A stretch of DNA of 64,000 nucleotides from assembly GCF_900114355.1 (NCBI RefSeq), contig NZ_FOSS01000001.1:124001-188000 (forward strand), in the 5' to 3' direction. Each line of letters starts with the position of its first letter. Position 1 is the first letter of the stretch. The position numbers were made by a program, and so were the translations under genes. The stretch is from Lysobacter sp. cf310. GTDB lineage: Bacteria; Pseudomonadota; Gammaproteobacteria; Xanthomonadales; Xanthomonadaceae. Shown piece after piece: positions 12,262 through 21,600 of the stretch. The notes below the pieces were generated by a model. That model saw only the letters and a program-made list of their open reading frames with translations, was not told the origin of the DNA and did no database searches.

Positions 12262-13135
12262 TCCGCGCCTGGCCGTCTGGCGCGAACGCGCCGACGCCGC
12301 GCTCGCACGCGCGCTGCCCGACCCGAACGCCTCGCCGCAGGCGCTGCACGCGGCCATGCGCCATGCCGTGCTGCTCGGCGGCAAGCGCCTGCGTCCGCTG
12401 CTGGTCTACGCGACGGGCGCGCTGTTCGACGCCGACGAGGCCGCGCTGGACGCGCCCGCGGCCTCGGTCGAACTGATCCACGCCTATTCGCTGGTCCACG
12501 ACGATCTGCCGGCGATGGACGACGACGCCCTGCGCCGCGGCCAACCGACCGTGCACGTGGCCTACGACGAAGCCACCGCGATCCTGGCCGGCGACGCACT
12601 GCAGTCGCTGGCCTTCTCGGTGCTGGCCGACACCGCGACCGCCGACGGCGTGCGCGTGGCCCTGCTGCGCACCCTGGCCGAGGCCGCCGGCGCGGCGGGC
12701 ATGTGCGGCGGCCAGGCCCTGGACATCGCCGCCACCGGCACCGGCGCGGCGCTGGACCTGTCCGCGCTGGAACGCCTGCACGCGCTCAAGACCGGCGCCC
12801 TGATCCGCGCGGCGGTACGCATGGGCGCGCTCTGCGGCGGTGCCGATGCGGCGGCGCTGGACGCGCTGGACCGCTACGCGCACGCCCTGGGCCTGGCCTT
12901 CCAGGTCCGCGACGACATCCTCGACGTCGAAGGCAGCAGCGCCACGCTGGGCAAGACCGCCGGCAAGGACGCCGCCCAGGACAAAGCGACCTTCCCCGCC
13001 CTGATCGGCCTGGACGGCTCGCGCGCGCGCCTGGACGCGCTGCTGGAAACCATGCACACCGCGCTGGCACCCTTCGGCGCCAAGGCCGCGGCGCTGGCCG
13101 AACTGGGCGAGTTCGCGGCGCGACGCAATCATTGA
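12254..13135 (+). CDS. ispA: Farnesyl diphosphate synthase (polyprenyl synthetase)
   Basis: Makes farnesyl diphosphate from isopentenyl diphosphate and dimethylallyl/geranyl diphosphate, feeding undecaprenol and quinone side-chain synthesis. The first aspartate-rich motif DDLPAMDDD starts at D83, GGKRLRPLL precedes it, and the second aspartate-rich motif DDILD follows QVRDDI. The 293-aa length is normal. Translation is probably coupled to xseB through the 8-base overlap; dxs, often next in this operon, is absent. The last codons (EFAARRNH) and the DNA just downstream are duplicated 209 bases on. Confidence 0.96.
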   Translation: MRDPRLAVWRERADAALARALPDPNASPQALHAAMRHAVLLGGKRLRPLLVYATGALFDADEAALDAPAASVELIHAYSLVHDDLPAMDDDALRRGQPTVHVAYDEATAILAGDALQSLAFSVLADTATADGVRVALLRTLAEAAGAAGMCGGQALDIAATGTGAALDLSALERLHALKTGALIRAAVRMGALCGGADAAALDALDRYAHALGLAFQVRDDILDVEGSSATLGKTAGKDAAQDKATFPALIGLDGSRARLDALLETMHTALAPFGAKAAALAELGEFAARRNH

Positions 13136-13517
13136 CTCGCGCGAGCGACGCTCGCGCGAGCGCGTGCGCCACACGGCAATGCGGTCCGCCCCAAAAATCC
13201 GCGGCGCCCGCTCGGAGCGCGCCTCGCAGGATGCGGTGACGCCCGCATCATCGCGATCACCCGGAGCCCCGCGACGATGCGGTTCGCCTAAGGCTCACTG
13301 CATCCTACGGACTGGCCGGATTCACGGCGCGACGCAATCATTGACTCGCGCGAGCGACGCTCGCGCGACCGCAGGCTCCGCACAGCAATGCGGTTTACCC
13401 AAACATCCGCAGCGCCCGCTCGGAGCGCGCCTCGTAGGATGCGGTGACAACCGCATCATCGCGATCACCCGGAGCCCCGCGACGATGCGGTTCGCCTAAG
13501 GCTCACCGCATCCTACG
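13099..13517. repeat. 209-bp tandem duplication spanning the ispA 3' end
   Basis: Two imperfect units with an offset of 209 bases. Unit 1 covers the last 12 codons of ispA and downstream DNA (about 13099-13307); unit 2 is about 13308-13517. GCGCGACGCAATCATTGACT at 13119 recurs at 13328. Each unit ends with a palindromic segment reading as aggatgcggtga...gatgcggttcgcc...catcctacgg. This segment belongs to the same family as the repeats near 45906-46083. Confidence 0.8.
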
Positions 13518-13556
13518 GGCGAATAGCGTCGCAGTTTCGGCCGCGATCTAAAGTCA

Positions 13557-13586
13557 CTGGATCTCCGCTTTCGCCGGGATGACGAC
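13557..13586. repeat. Short REP-like palindromic segment
   Basis: The text CTGGATCTCCGCTTTCGCCG followed by GGATGACGAC is a version of the short palindrome (GGATCCCCGCTTTCGCGGGGATGACG) dispersed in many beta- and gammaproteobacterial intergenic regions. Only one copy was seen here. Confidence 0.55.
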
Positions 13587-13604
13587 AAAGGAGCGATGCG
13601 CGGC

Positions 13605-13670
13605 GGTTGCGGTTACGAGTTCGGTTACGAGTGCGGTTGCGTCGCCGTTGCCGTTGCCGTTGCCGTTGCC
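13605..13670. repeat. Hexanucleotide microsatellite
   Basis: Four perfect GCCGTT units at 13644-13667, preceded by degenerate six-base units (GGTTAC, GAGTTC, GGTTAC, GAGTGC, GGTTGC). It lies within the gene-free stretch 13136-14135, so length variation would not shift a reading frame. Confidence 0.75.
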
Positions 13671-13747
13671 CCGGCATTGAAGCCCAAAAGCCCCGCACTC
13701 ACCCGACCAACCGTAGACCCGAAGGGCGGCGCGCAGGACGCGCGCCG

Positions 13748-13781
13748 TTTTTCGAATGGACAGGGATGTCCATTCGAAAAA
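13748..13781. repeat. Perfect 15-bp inverted repeat
   Basis: TTTTTCGAATGGACA, loop GGGA, then its exact complement. The stem ends in A/T runs on both sides, so it could terminate transcription on either strand. It is followed 58 bases later by a second hairpin (13839-13874). Confidence 0.75.
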
Positions 13782-13838
13782 TCCCCGCGCCAGCTCCGAA
13801 CCCGCAGGGGAGGTTTGGTCCCGCTAGCCCTTCTCTTT

Positions 13839-13874
13839 GGTTACTTTCTCTTGGGCTAGCAAGAGAAAGTGACC
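13839..13874. repeat. 15-bp inverted repeat with 6-base loop
   Basis: GGTTACTTTCTCTTG, loop GGCTAG, then CAAGAGAAAGTGACC; the arms match except for one position. This 'ctttggttactttctcttg...caagagaaagtgaccc' text is a familiar intergenic element of Xanthomonadaceae; that familiarity is recall, not a search. Confidence 0.7.
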
Positions 13875-13929
13875 CGCATGCGCAGCAGGCGGAAGCCTTT
13901 GACCTTCGGTCAGAAGAAGCGACAGCAAG

Positions 13930-13977
13930 GCAAAAGCAAATCCTCCCCAACCCTCCTTTTCCAAAGGAGGGAGCTAG
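13930..13977 (+). repeat. CAAATCCCCCC-type dispersed palindromic element
   Basis: AAAAGCAAATCCTCCCCAAC followed by a CCTCCTTTTCCAAAGGAGGG hairpin. The same element recurs at 27397-27585, 29824-29935 and 32950-32990 in both orientations. The rest of 13136-14135 contains only the other repeats listed here and the DUF4870 terminator; no gene is seen. Confidence 0.75.
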
Positions 13978-14077
13978 GAGCAAAAAAAAGAAGGGAGCCA
14001 GAAGCGAAGCGTAGGACTCGTCTGTAGAAGGGCGCCAAAGACACCAGCCCCCCGCCTTCGCGGAGATAGCGAGCCCC

Positions 14078-14112
14078 CAAAACGCAACGGGCCCGGCAAT
14101 GCCGGGCCCGTC
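14078..14112 (-). terminator. Intrinsic terminator of the DUF4870 gene
   Basis: On the minus strand, ACGGGCCCGGCATTGCCGGGCCCGT forms a strong stem about 20 bases after the stop codon, followed by a T-rich stretch (TGCGTTTTG). Confidence 0.75.
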
Positions 14113-14135
14113 GGGCACTACGTTTGCGCGATCGA

Positions 14136-14519
14136 TTACTTGATCAGGCGCAGCGCGAACGGATAGCGATAACGCTCCCCGTTGTTGGCCTTGATGCCGC
14201 CGATGATGAACAGCACGATCGAACCCAGCCAGACCAGCCAGATCAGGATCGACAGAACGCTACCCAGGCCCAGCGTGACGATCGTGAGGATCGTGATGAC
14301 CACGGTCAAGATCACATAGACGATCAGCAGCGTGATGTTGAAGTTCAACGCCTCCTTCGCCTGATCGATCAGGAACGACTTCTCCGGCTTGTCCTTGTTG
14401 ATCAACCAGATGATCAGCGGGACCACGAAGCCTGCCACGATGGCCGACAGATGGGTGATCAGCGCCAGGGTCCGATCTTCGGAGCTGCCGTCGGCCGATG
14501 ATTCGTTGATATCGCTCAT
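14136..14519 (-). CDS. DUF4870 membrane protein
   Basis: 127 aa, with the DUF4870 (Tic20-like) pattern. An acidic N-terminus is followed by THLSAIVAGFVVPLIIWLI (first helix), then KSFLIDQAKEALNFNITLLI and two further helices, with a basic C-terminus. Three to four membrane helices predicted by eye, inner membrane. Function unknown. The gene stands alone, with its own terminator; the codon use and AAAGGGGAAACAAGGA-like leader suggest normal expression. Confidence 0.85.
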   Translation of the reverse strand: MSDINESSADGSSEDRTLALITHLSAIVAGFVVPLIIWLINKDKPEKSFLIDQAKEALNFNITLLIVYVILTVVITILTIVTLGLGSVLSILIWLVWLGSIVLFIIGGIKANNGERYRYPFALRLIK

Positions 14520-14745
14520 TCCTTGTTTCCCCTTTCCAGTTCCCGTTTGGATGGCATTGGCGACGACCGTACGGCCGCCCCAGCCGGCCCACTCTCAGCC
14601 GCGTAGCCACCGCTGTCAAGGACGGCGACGCACGATCCGCAGGGCGCGGCCCTCGTAGCAACGCAGGCGCCGCCCGGCAACGGCCAGACGGCTACGGTGG
14701 CGCAGCATGACCGGTCAGGATGACAAGCCGGCGTCGGCGCCGGGC

Positions 14746-16149
14746 TCAGCCCTCGCCGGCATCGCCGGCCACCGTCATGCGTCCGACCAGGATCGAGCCG
14801 GTGTGCAGGTGCGAGCGCGGATCGACATCGCTGCCGACCGCTTCGATGGCCTCGAACATGCGCTTGAGATTGCCGGCGATGGTGATGCCGTCGACCGGAT
14901 GCTGGATCTGTCCGTGTTCGACCCAGTAGCCGGCCGCGCCGCGCGAGTAGTCGCCGGTCACCGTGTTCACGCCCTGCCCCATCAGCTCGGTGACCAGCAG
15001 GCCGCGGCCCATGCCGCGCAGCATGGAGTCGAAATCGCCGGCGTTGGCGGCGACCTCGAGATTGTGCACGCCGCCGGCGTTGGCGGTGGTCTGCAGCCCG
15101 AGCTTGCGCGCCGAATAGCTGCCCAGCAGATAGCGTTGCAGCACGCCGCCGCTCACCAGCGCCGATTCGCGCGTGGCCACGCCCTCGGCGTCGAAGGCGC
15201 TGGAGCGGAAACCGCGCTGCAGGAACGGATGCTCGCGGATCGAGAACCACTCCGGAAACAGACGCGTGCCGGCGGCATCCAGCAGGAAGCTCGCGCGCCG
15301 GTACAAGGCGCCGCCCGACACCGCGCCCAACAGATGACCGATCAGCGAACGCGCCGATTCCGCCGCGTACAGCACCGGATACTCGCCGGTCGCGATCTGC
15401 CGCGGCGCCAGCCGCGACACCGCGCGCTGCGCGGCTTGGCGGCCGATCGCGGAGGCCGCTTCCAGGTCGCCCTCGGCCAGGGCGATGCTGTACCAGCCGT
15501 CGCGCTGCATGGCCTCGCCGCGGCCGGCGATCAGGGCGCAGCTCATGCTGTGCTGGGTGCTGCCCTCGCGGCCGATGAAGCCGTGCGAATTGGCGTACAC
15601 GCCCAGGCTGGCGCCGGTGCCGATCGAGGCGCCGTCGGAGTTCTCCACCCGCGCATCGTATTCGCGGCCGGCGGCCTCGCAGGCCAGGGCCAGATCGACC
15701 GCGCGATCGGCCTCGAGCATCCAGGGGTGCCAGCTGTCGAACGCGCGCCAGCCGCCCTCGTCCTGGGCGAGGGCCATCAGTTCGGCGTCGGCCAGCCCGG
15801 CGGCGGGGTCGTCCTCGGTGTAGCGCGCGATCGCGCAGGCCTGCTCGACCGTGGCCTCCAGGCTGTCGTCGCGCAGGTCGGCGGTGCTGGCGCTGCCCTT
15901 GCGGCGGCCGAAGTAGACGGTGATGGCGATGCCGCGGTCGCGGGTGGCCTCGACGGTCTCGACCTCGCCCATGCGCACGTTCACGTTCAGGCCGGCCTCT
16001 TCCGAGCACGAGACCTCGGCCTGGCTGGCGCCGCGCGCGCGCGCGGCGGCGAGCAGGCGCTGGGACAGCCCGGACAGGGCGTCCAGGCGCGCTTCCGGAT
16101 CGGTGATGACGTGGGCCGGAGCGGGCTGACGGAGGGCGACTGCGTTCAA
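14746..16149 (-). CDS. pmbA: Metalloprotease PmbA/TldE
   Basis: PmbA (TldE) partners with TldD in a heterodimeric zinc protease that degrades unfolded peptides and matures some RiPPs such as microcin B17; PmbA itself lacks the zinc motif. The N-terminal half (GASQAEVSCSEEAGLNV, GEVETVEATRDRGIAITVYFG, KGSASTAD) and the C-terminal half (NAGGVHNLEV, GVNTVTGDYSRGAAGYWVE) are both typical. The TTG at 16149 is chosen because AAGGA lies 7 bases upstream and MNAVALRQ begins there; a GTG at 16185 would extend it by 12 residues. The gene is divergent from darP, as in E. coli. Confidence 0.93.
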   Translation of the reverse strand: MNAVALRQPAPAHVITDPEARLDALSGLSQRLLAAARARGASQAEVSCSEEAGLNVNVRMGEVETVEATRDRGIAITVYFGRRKGSASTADLRDDSLEATVEQACAIARYTEDDPAAGLADAELMALAQDEGGWRAFDSWHPWMLEADRAVDLALACEAAGREYDARVENSDGASIGTGASLGVYANSHGFIGREGSTQHSMSCALIAGRGEAMQRDGWYSIALAEGDLEAASAIGRQAAQRAVSRLAPRQIATGEYPVLYAAESARSLIGHLLGAVSGGALYRRASFLLDAAGTRLFPEWFSIREHPFLQRGFRSSAFDAEGVATRESALVSGGVLQRYLLGSYSARKLGLQTTANAGGVHNLEVAANAGDFDSMLRGMGRGLLVTELMGQGVNTVTGDYSRGAAGYWVEHGQIQHPVDGITIAGNLKRMFEAIEAVGSDVDPRSHLHTGSILVGRMTVAGDAGEG

Positions 16150-16226
16150 TGTCTTATCCTTAGCTGCCGTGGCGCCGTGCGCCACGGGATTTCGATTCAG
16201 TTTGACGGTACGAGAGGTGGTTTGCG

Positions 16227-16781
16227 ATGCGCGGCAGAGACGAAGAAACCGGCGAATTTTTCAGCCCCAGCCGCAGCCAGAACCGGCGCGAGGCGCTGGA
16301 AGTGTTGTCCCTGGGCGAACAGCTGTCCAAGCTGACCGACGCCCAGCTGGCGCGGCTGCCGATCCCGGAGGGCCTGCTGCCGCATATCCGCGAATGCCGG
16401 CGCATCACCGCGCACATCGCCCATAAGCGCCAGCTGGCCTACCTGGCCAAGCAGATGCGGCGCGAGGACGACGCCACCCTGGAAGCGATCCGCGACGCGC
16501 TCGACGTCAACGGCGAGGCCGGCCGGCGCGAGGTCGCGGCCATGCACCGCGCCGAGTCCTGGCGCGACCGCCTGCTCGAAGGCGGCGACGCGGCCCTGGC
16601 CGAACTGATCGACGAACACCCGCAAGCGGATCGCCAGCGCCTGCGCCAGCTCGTGCGCAACACCCTGGAAGAGCGCAAGCGCAACAAGCCGCCGCACTCG
16701 TTCCGCGAGCTCTACCGCGAACTGCGCGCGGTGATGATGGGCGGCAACGATGCCGGCGGCGACGACGACGAGGCCGAATAA
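16227..16781 (+). CDS. darP: Ribosome-associated protein DarP (YjgA, DUF615)
   Basis: Factor that associates with late 50S precursors and promotes 50S maturation. At 184 aa, the family pattern is complete: [20 protein letters not shown] near the N-terminus, then the helical core with [36 protein letters not shown]. The C-terminal [28 protein letters not shown] block is present. The tail is acidic (GGDDDEAE). GAGAGGTGG precedes the ATG. It is transcribed divergently from pmbA, with only 77 bases between starts. Confidence 0.95.
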   Translation: MRGRDEETGEFFSPSRSQNRREALEVLSLGEQLSKLTDAQLARLPIPEGLLPHIRECRRITAHIAHKRQLAYLAKQMRREDDATLEAIRDALDVNGEAGRREVAAMHRAESWRDRLLEGGDAALAELIDEHPQADRQRLRQLVRNTLEERKRNKPPHSFRELYRELRAVMMGGNDAGGDDDEAE

Positions 16782-17040
16782 ACCCCGTCTCGAACCAGCC
16801 GACGCAGGCGCCGCCACGGCGATTTCCGAACAGTTGCGCCGCATCGAAGCCTGTCGCGCCCGCTTCCTGGAAACGGGGATCGAGGCCATCGACGCCTTCC
16901 TGCTGGAATACCCTGCGGCGGACAAGAAAGCACTCAAGCGGCTGGTACAACAGGCGCAGGCGACGCATCGCCACTACGGCACGCCGCGCCGCTTGTTGCG
17001 TTACCTGCGCGCCCTGGACGATGCGCGCGGGATCCCCTAG
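16750..17040 (+). CDS. Small DarP C-terminus-like protein
   Basis: A 96-aa frame overlapping the end of darP by 32 bases. Residues 45-90 ([20 protein letters not shown]..., then [13 protein letters not shown]) resemble the C-terminal block of DarP next door ([18 protein letters not shown]..., [11 protein letters not shown]). This suggests a duplicated or truncated paralogue. No good ribosome-binding site is seen, but coupling to darP could serve. Whether it is made is uncertain; codon bias is normal for the region and the frame fills the gap to tldD exactly. Confidence 0.55.
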   Translation: MPAATTTRPNKPRLEPADAGAATAISEQLRRIEACRARFLETGIEAIDAFLLEYPAADKKALKRLVQQAQATHRHYGTPRRLLRYLRALDDARGIP

Positions 17041-17046
17041 CGCGGC

Positions 17047-18489
17047 TCACGACTGAGTGCCGCCCACCGTCAGCCCGTCGATCAGCAACGATGGCTGGCC
17101 GACGCCCACCGGAACGCTTTGCCCGTCCTTGCCGCACACGCCCACGCCCTCGTCCAGCGCCAGGTCGTGGCCGATCATGCGCACCTTCTGCATGGTTTCC
17201 GGGCCGTTGCCGATCAGGGTCGCGCCCTTGACCGGCGCGGTGATCCTGCCGTCTTCGATCAGGTAGGCCTCGGTGGCCGAGAACACGTACTTGCCGCTGG
17301 TGATGTCGACCTGGCCGCCGCCGAAATTGACCGCGTACAAGCCCTTTTTGACCGAACGGATCATCTCTTCCGGATCGTGCTGACCGGCCAGCATGTAGGT
17401 ATTGGTCATGCGCGGCATCGGCAGATGGGCGAAGGATTCGCGGCGGCCGTTGCCGGTCGGCGCCATGCCCATCAGACGCGCGTTGAGCGTGTCCTGCATG
17501 TAGCCGACCAGCACGCCGTCCTCGATCAGGGTCGTGCAGTTGGTCGGCGTGCCTTCGTCGTCGATGTTGAGCGAGCCGCGCCGGCCCGGCAGGGTGCCGT
17601 CGTCGACGATGGTCACGCCGGGCGAGGCCACGCGCTGGCCCATGCGGCCGGCGTAGGTCGAGGTGCCCTTGCGGTTGAAGTCGCCTTCCAGGCCGTGGCC
17701 GACCGCTTCGTGCAGCAGCACGCCCGGCCAGCCGCTGCCCAGCACCACCGGCATCACGCCGGCCGGCGCGTCGATCGCCTCCAGATTCACCAGCGCCTGG
17801 CGCAGCGCCTCGCGCGCCAGCGCCTCGGGCTTGCCGCCGGCGAACAGTTCGGCGTAGCCGTAGCGTCCGCCGCCGCCGGCGTAGCCGCTTTCGCGGCGGC
17901 CGTTGTGCTCGACGAACACCTGCACGTTGAGCCGCACCAGCGGGCGCACGTCGGCGGCGAGCACGCCGTCGCTGCGCGCGACCAGGATGGTGTCGACGCC
18001 GCCGGACAGGCTGACGGTGACCTGCTGCACACGCGGATCGGCGGCGCGCACCAGCTGATCGAGCCGGCGCAGTTGTTCGACCTTGTCTTCGTTGCCGATG
18101 CCGTCGATCGGATCCTCGGCCGGATACAGCGAACGGCCGCCCCCGCGCACCAGCGCGCGCGCGCTGTGCGCGGCGCCGTCGCGCGCGATCGCGCGCGCGG
18201 ACTTGGACGCCGCCAGCAAGGCGTCGCCGTTGATTTCGTCGGAATAGGCGAAGCCGGTCTTCTCGCCGCTGATCGCGCGCACGCCCACGCCCTGCTCGAT
18301 CGAATGCGAACCGTCCTTGACGATGCCGTCCTCGACCGTCCAGCTCTCGCGGCGGCCGTGCTGGAAGTACAGATCGCCGAAATCCACGCCCGGCCCGAGC
18401 AGGGTGCCGAAGGTGCGTTCCAGGCCGCTGGCGTCCAGACCGGCGGGCAGCAGCAGGCGGGTTTCGGCGAGTTGCAGGGGCAGCGTCAT
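17047..18489 (-). CDS. tldD: Metalloprotease TldD
   Basis: Zinc-bearing subunit of the TldD/TldE protease. [11 protein letters not shown] supplies the HExxxH ligands, and [20 protein letters not shown] and [15 protein letters not shown] are further family blocks. 480 aa from the ATG at 18489; an in-frame TTG two codons upstream is less likely. It lies downstream of yhdP on the same strand, as in E. coli (rng-yhdP-tldD), but separated by about 200 bases. Its partner pmbA is 0.9 kb away beyond darP, so both halves of the heterodimer are encoded here. Confidence 0.97.
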   Translation of the reverse strand: MTLPLQLAETRLLLPAGLDASGLERTFGTLLGPGVDFGDLYFQHGRRESWTVEDGIVKDGSHSIEQGVGVRAISGEKTGFAYSDEINGDALLAASKSARAIARDGAAHSARALVRGGGRSLYPAEDPIDGIGNEDKVEQLRRLDQLVRAADPRVQQVTVSLSGGVDTILVARSDGVLAADVRPLVRLNVQVFVEHNGRRESGYAGGGGRYGYAELFAGGKPEALAREALRQALVNLEAIDAPAGVMPVVLGSGWPGVLLHEAVGHGLEGDFNRKGTSTYAGRMGQRVASPGVTIVDDGTLPGRRGSLNIDDEGTPTNCTTLIEDGVLVGYMQDTLNARLMGMAPTGNGRRESFAHLPMPRMTNTYMLAGQHDPEEMIRSVKKGLYAVNFGGGQVDITSGKYVFSATEAYLIEDGRITAPVKGATLIGNGPETMQKVRMIGHDLALDEGVGVCGKDGQSVPVGVGQPSLLIDGLTVGGTQS

Positions 18490-18693
18490 GGGCAATCCGG
18501 GGGCGGTGAAGGAGACATGCTAACCAACCGGGGCCGGCGCGGCCTGGGCGGCCGCTGGGCAGTTGGGGCTGATAGTGAAGATGGAGCCTGGGCGGGACCG
18601 GTTCAACCGTGGGCACGCCGCGGTTGGGCGCTGCGCTCAGGATTCGGGCGCGGTTCCCACTGGCCGTGGGCACACCGACCCCGCGCGGGCCGT

Positions 18694-21600
18694 TCAGCCC
18701 GCCGGAGGCGCCTCGCGCCCGGCATTGCGGGTCTGCTCGCGGGTCATCACCTCGACCTTGGGCTCCTTCCAGGGGCCGGTCACCCGGTAGGTCTTGGCGC
18801 CGATCTGGCTCAGCGGCTTCTGCAGCACGGTGCCGGCGGCCGCGCCGATCGCCGCGCCGACCGGCCCGGCCGCGATCGCGCCCACCGCGGTCAGCAGGTT
18901 GCCGGTCTTGGGCCGCACCTCGATGGTCTGGTCGTAGCTCTGCGCGCGCAGGTTGGTGGAGCCGCGGATGTTCACGGTCGCGGCCGGACCGTCCATGACC
19001 AGATCGTCGCTGCGCGCGCTGCCGGCGCCGATGGCGATGTGGCCGCCGACGCGGTTGAAGGCGAAGCCCTTGGAGAACAGGTCGCGGAAATCCAGGCCCA
19101 GGCGCCGCGGCAGCTGGGCGATGCTGAGCAGGCCGATCACGCGCCCGGTGCCGGGCTCGACCTCGAGCAAACGCCCGTCGCGCACGTCCAAACTCAGGCC
19201 GCCGTCCAGCGAGCCCAACGCGAACGCGGCCGGACTGCCGGGCCAACCGGCATCGAAACGGATCTTGGCCTTGCCGCCGGCGACCAGGCCGCCGAAACCG
19301 AAGCCGGTGAGCAGCGCGCCGGTGTCGCCGCTGTCGATGTTCATGGTCAGGCGCGTGCGCGCGGCCGCGCCGCGGCCGTTCCAGTCGCCGCTGATGTCGA
19401 TGGCCTGCTTGTCGCCGCGGGTCTGGATCTGTTCCAGGCGCATGCCGCTCGCGGTCGGGCGGGTGCGCACGCGCGCGCTGCCCATGCGCGCGTCGCCCAG
19501 GCGCAGATCGGCGATGTCGATGGTCAGCGGCGGCACCTTGGCGGGGTCGAAACTGTTGTCGACGGAATTGACGGCCGGCGCCGGAGTCGTTGGCGCGGGC
19601 GCGAACGCGCCGATCGCCGGGCTACCGGCGGAGGCCGACGCGCTCGGCGCGCGCCAGTACACGCGCTCGAACTTGCCGGCCAGCGGCGCGGAGGGATCGG
19701 CCGGTGCCAGCACCGCACCCTCCAGCGACGGGCCTTCGACGCGCACCGCGGTGGCGCCGCGCGGCGCCGGCGCCACCACCAGGCGCGTATCGGCGAACAC
19801 GCCGCCCAGCAATTGCAGCTTCTGCGCGGTCACGTCGACGCGCTGCAGGGGCAGCCCCTCGCCTTCGCCCTTCTTGCCGCCCTCGGCGAACGCGATCCAT
19901 TCGATCGCATCCAGGGTGCCGGTGCGGCCGCTGGCGATCAGGCCGTGCGCGGGCGGCGCTTCGTCCACGCGCGTGGCGCCCAGGGCGACGCGCACGCCGG
20001 TGCGGCCGTTGACGGTGCGCGCGCGCAGCGCCATCACGTTGCCGAAGCCGACCCGGATGTCGCCGCTGCCCACCGGCAACGGCGTTTCGACGGTGGTCGC
20101 CAAGCTGCCGGCGGCCGGCTTGCGTAGCGGCGCCGGCAATTCCAGGGCGGTGCCGACCAGATTGGAATGCAGTTGCAGCAGGGTCGGCGGCGTCGCGCCG
20201 GCGATCGCCTTGGGAATCGCGATGCCGATGGTCCAGTTCGAGCGGCCATCCAGATAAGGCTTGAGCCAGCCCAACTCGGGCGCGCGCTCGATCAGCGACT
20301 GCGCGCCGACGCTGGCGTCCAGCCCGGCCTCGAACACGTTGCCGCGATCGCGCACGTAGTCGCCCGCGCGCAGCGAAAGCTTGCCGGGCTGGCCCTCGTG
20401 ACGCACCGCCAGGTCGTTGGCGCCGAAACCGCCGCGCGCGTACTCGGCGCGGCCGCGCACGTCCTCGAACGCGAGTTTCCAACGCGCGTCGGCGAGCTTG
20501 GCGCCGGCCAGATCGACCGAGCCCGAGATCGCGGTGACGCTGCCCGGCTTCAGCGGCAGTTTCATGTTGAAGCCGACCTGGGCCGGACCGCTGGCGCTGA
20601 GATTGGCGAAGGTGTCGGCGTGCTGCTTCTGCAGCGGACTCTGGCGCAGCATGGTCAGCAGTTGCGCGGCGTCGGAGGCGGCCTGCGCCTGCACCGTCAG
20701 CGTGCCGTCCTTGTAGTGATCGATACCGGCATGGATCTGCTGGATGCCGACGCCGGCGAGCTTGCCGACGCCGTCGACGCTGAAGCCGTCGGCGATGAAG
20801 GCGACGTCGGCGTCCAGGCCTTCGGCCGCCGGCCATTCGGGCTGGAACTTGACCACCGCCTGGTGCAGCTTCGCGGTCGCCTCGAAGCGGCCGTTGCGGT
20901 CGCGGAACGGCCAGTTGTCGAGATCGCCGGACACGATCGCATGGCCGTTGCGCACGCTGCCGCCGATCAGCGCCGAGTCCAGCCAGTGAACCAGATTCGG
21001 CGACATGCTGTGACGGATCCAGAAGCCCTTGGCCACCGGCACCGCGGCCTCGTCCAGATCGGCGGCGATGTCGATCCACGGCCGCGTGCCGTCGCCTTGC
21101 CACCACATGCCGCCGCGCGCGCGCGCGCCGAAGCCCTCGCCCTTGATCGTCAGCGCATGCGTGCCGATGCGCCAGCCCGCGCCTTCGCGCCAACCGGCGA
21201 CGGTGCCGTCCAGAGTCACGGTGTGGACCACGCCGAAGCCCGACGGCCAGTCGAAGCGCATCGGCGAGGCCTGGTCCAGACGCAGACTGAAACCGTCGGC
21301 GTCGGCGTCGATGTCGCCCGACAGGCCGCTCAAACCCGGCGCGGTGCCGACCGCGGCGAAACCCAGGCCGTCGATGCGCGCGCTCGCGCGCAGCGGACCG
21401 TCGCGACGGCCGGCCAGCGAGATGCGTTGCAGCGATACCTGCGGCCGGGTCTGGTGCAGCCAGCGCCGCAGGCCCGCGGGCACGCGATCGCTGAGCGCGG
21501 CGGCCTGCAGCAGCGGGCCGGCATCGATGCGATCGGCCAGCAAGGCGTAACGCTGGCCGCCGGCGATCGCCAGGCCGTCCAGCACTTGTTGCTTGGCGCC

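Noticed and set aside
13136-14135. Possible CRISPR array in the repeat-rich gap
   Set aside because: Repeats are of different families and lengths, without uniform repeat-spacer spacing, and no cas gene is nearby.
14707-16335. Plus-strand frame opposite pmbA
   Set aside because: Low-complexity, antisense to a clear pmbA gene.
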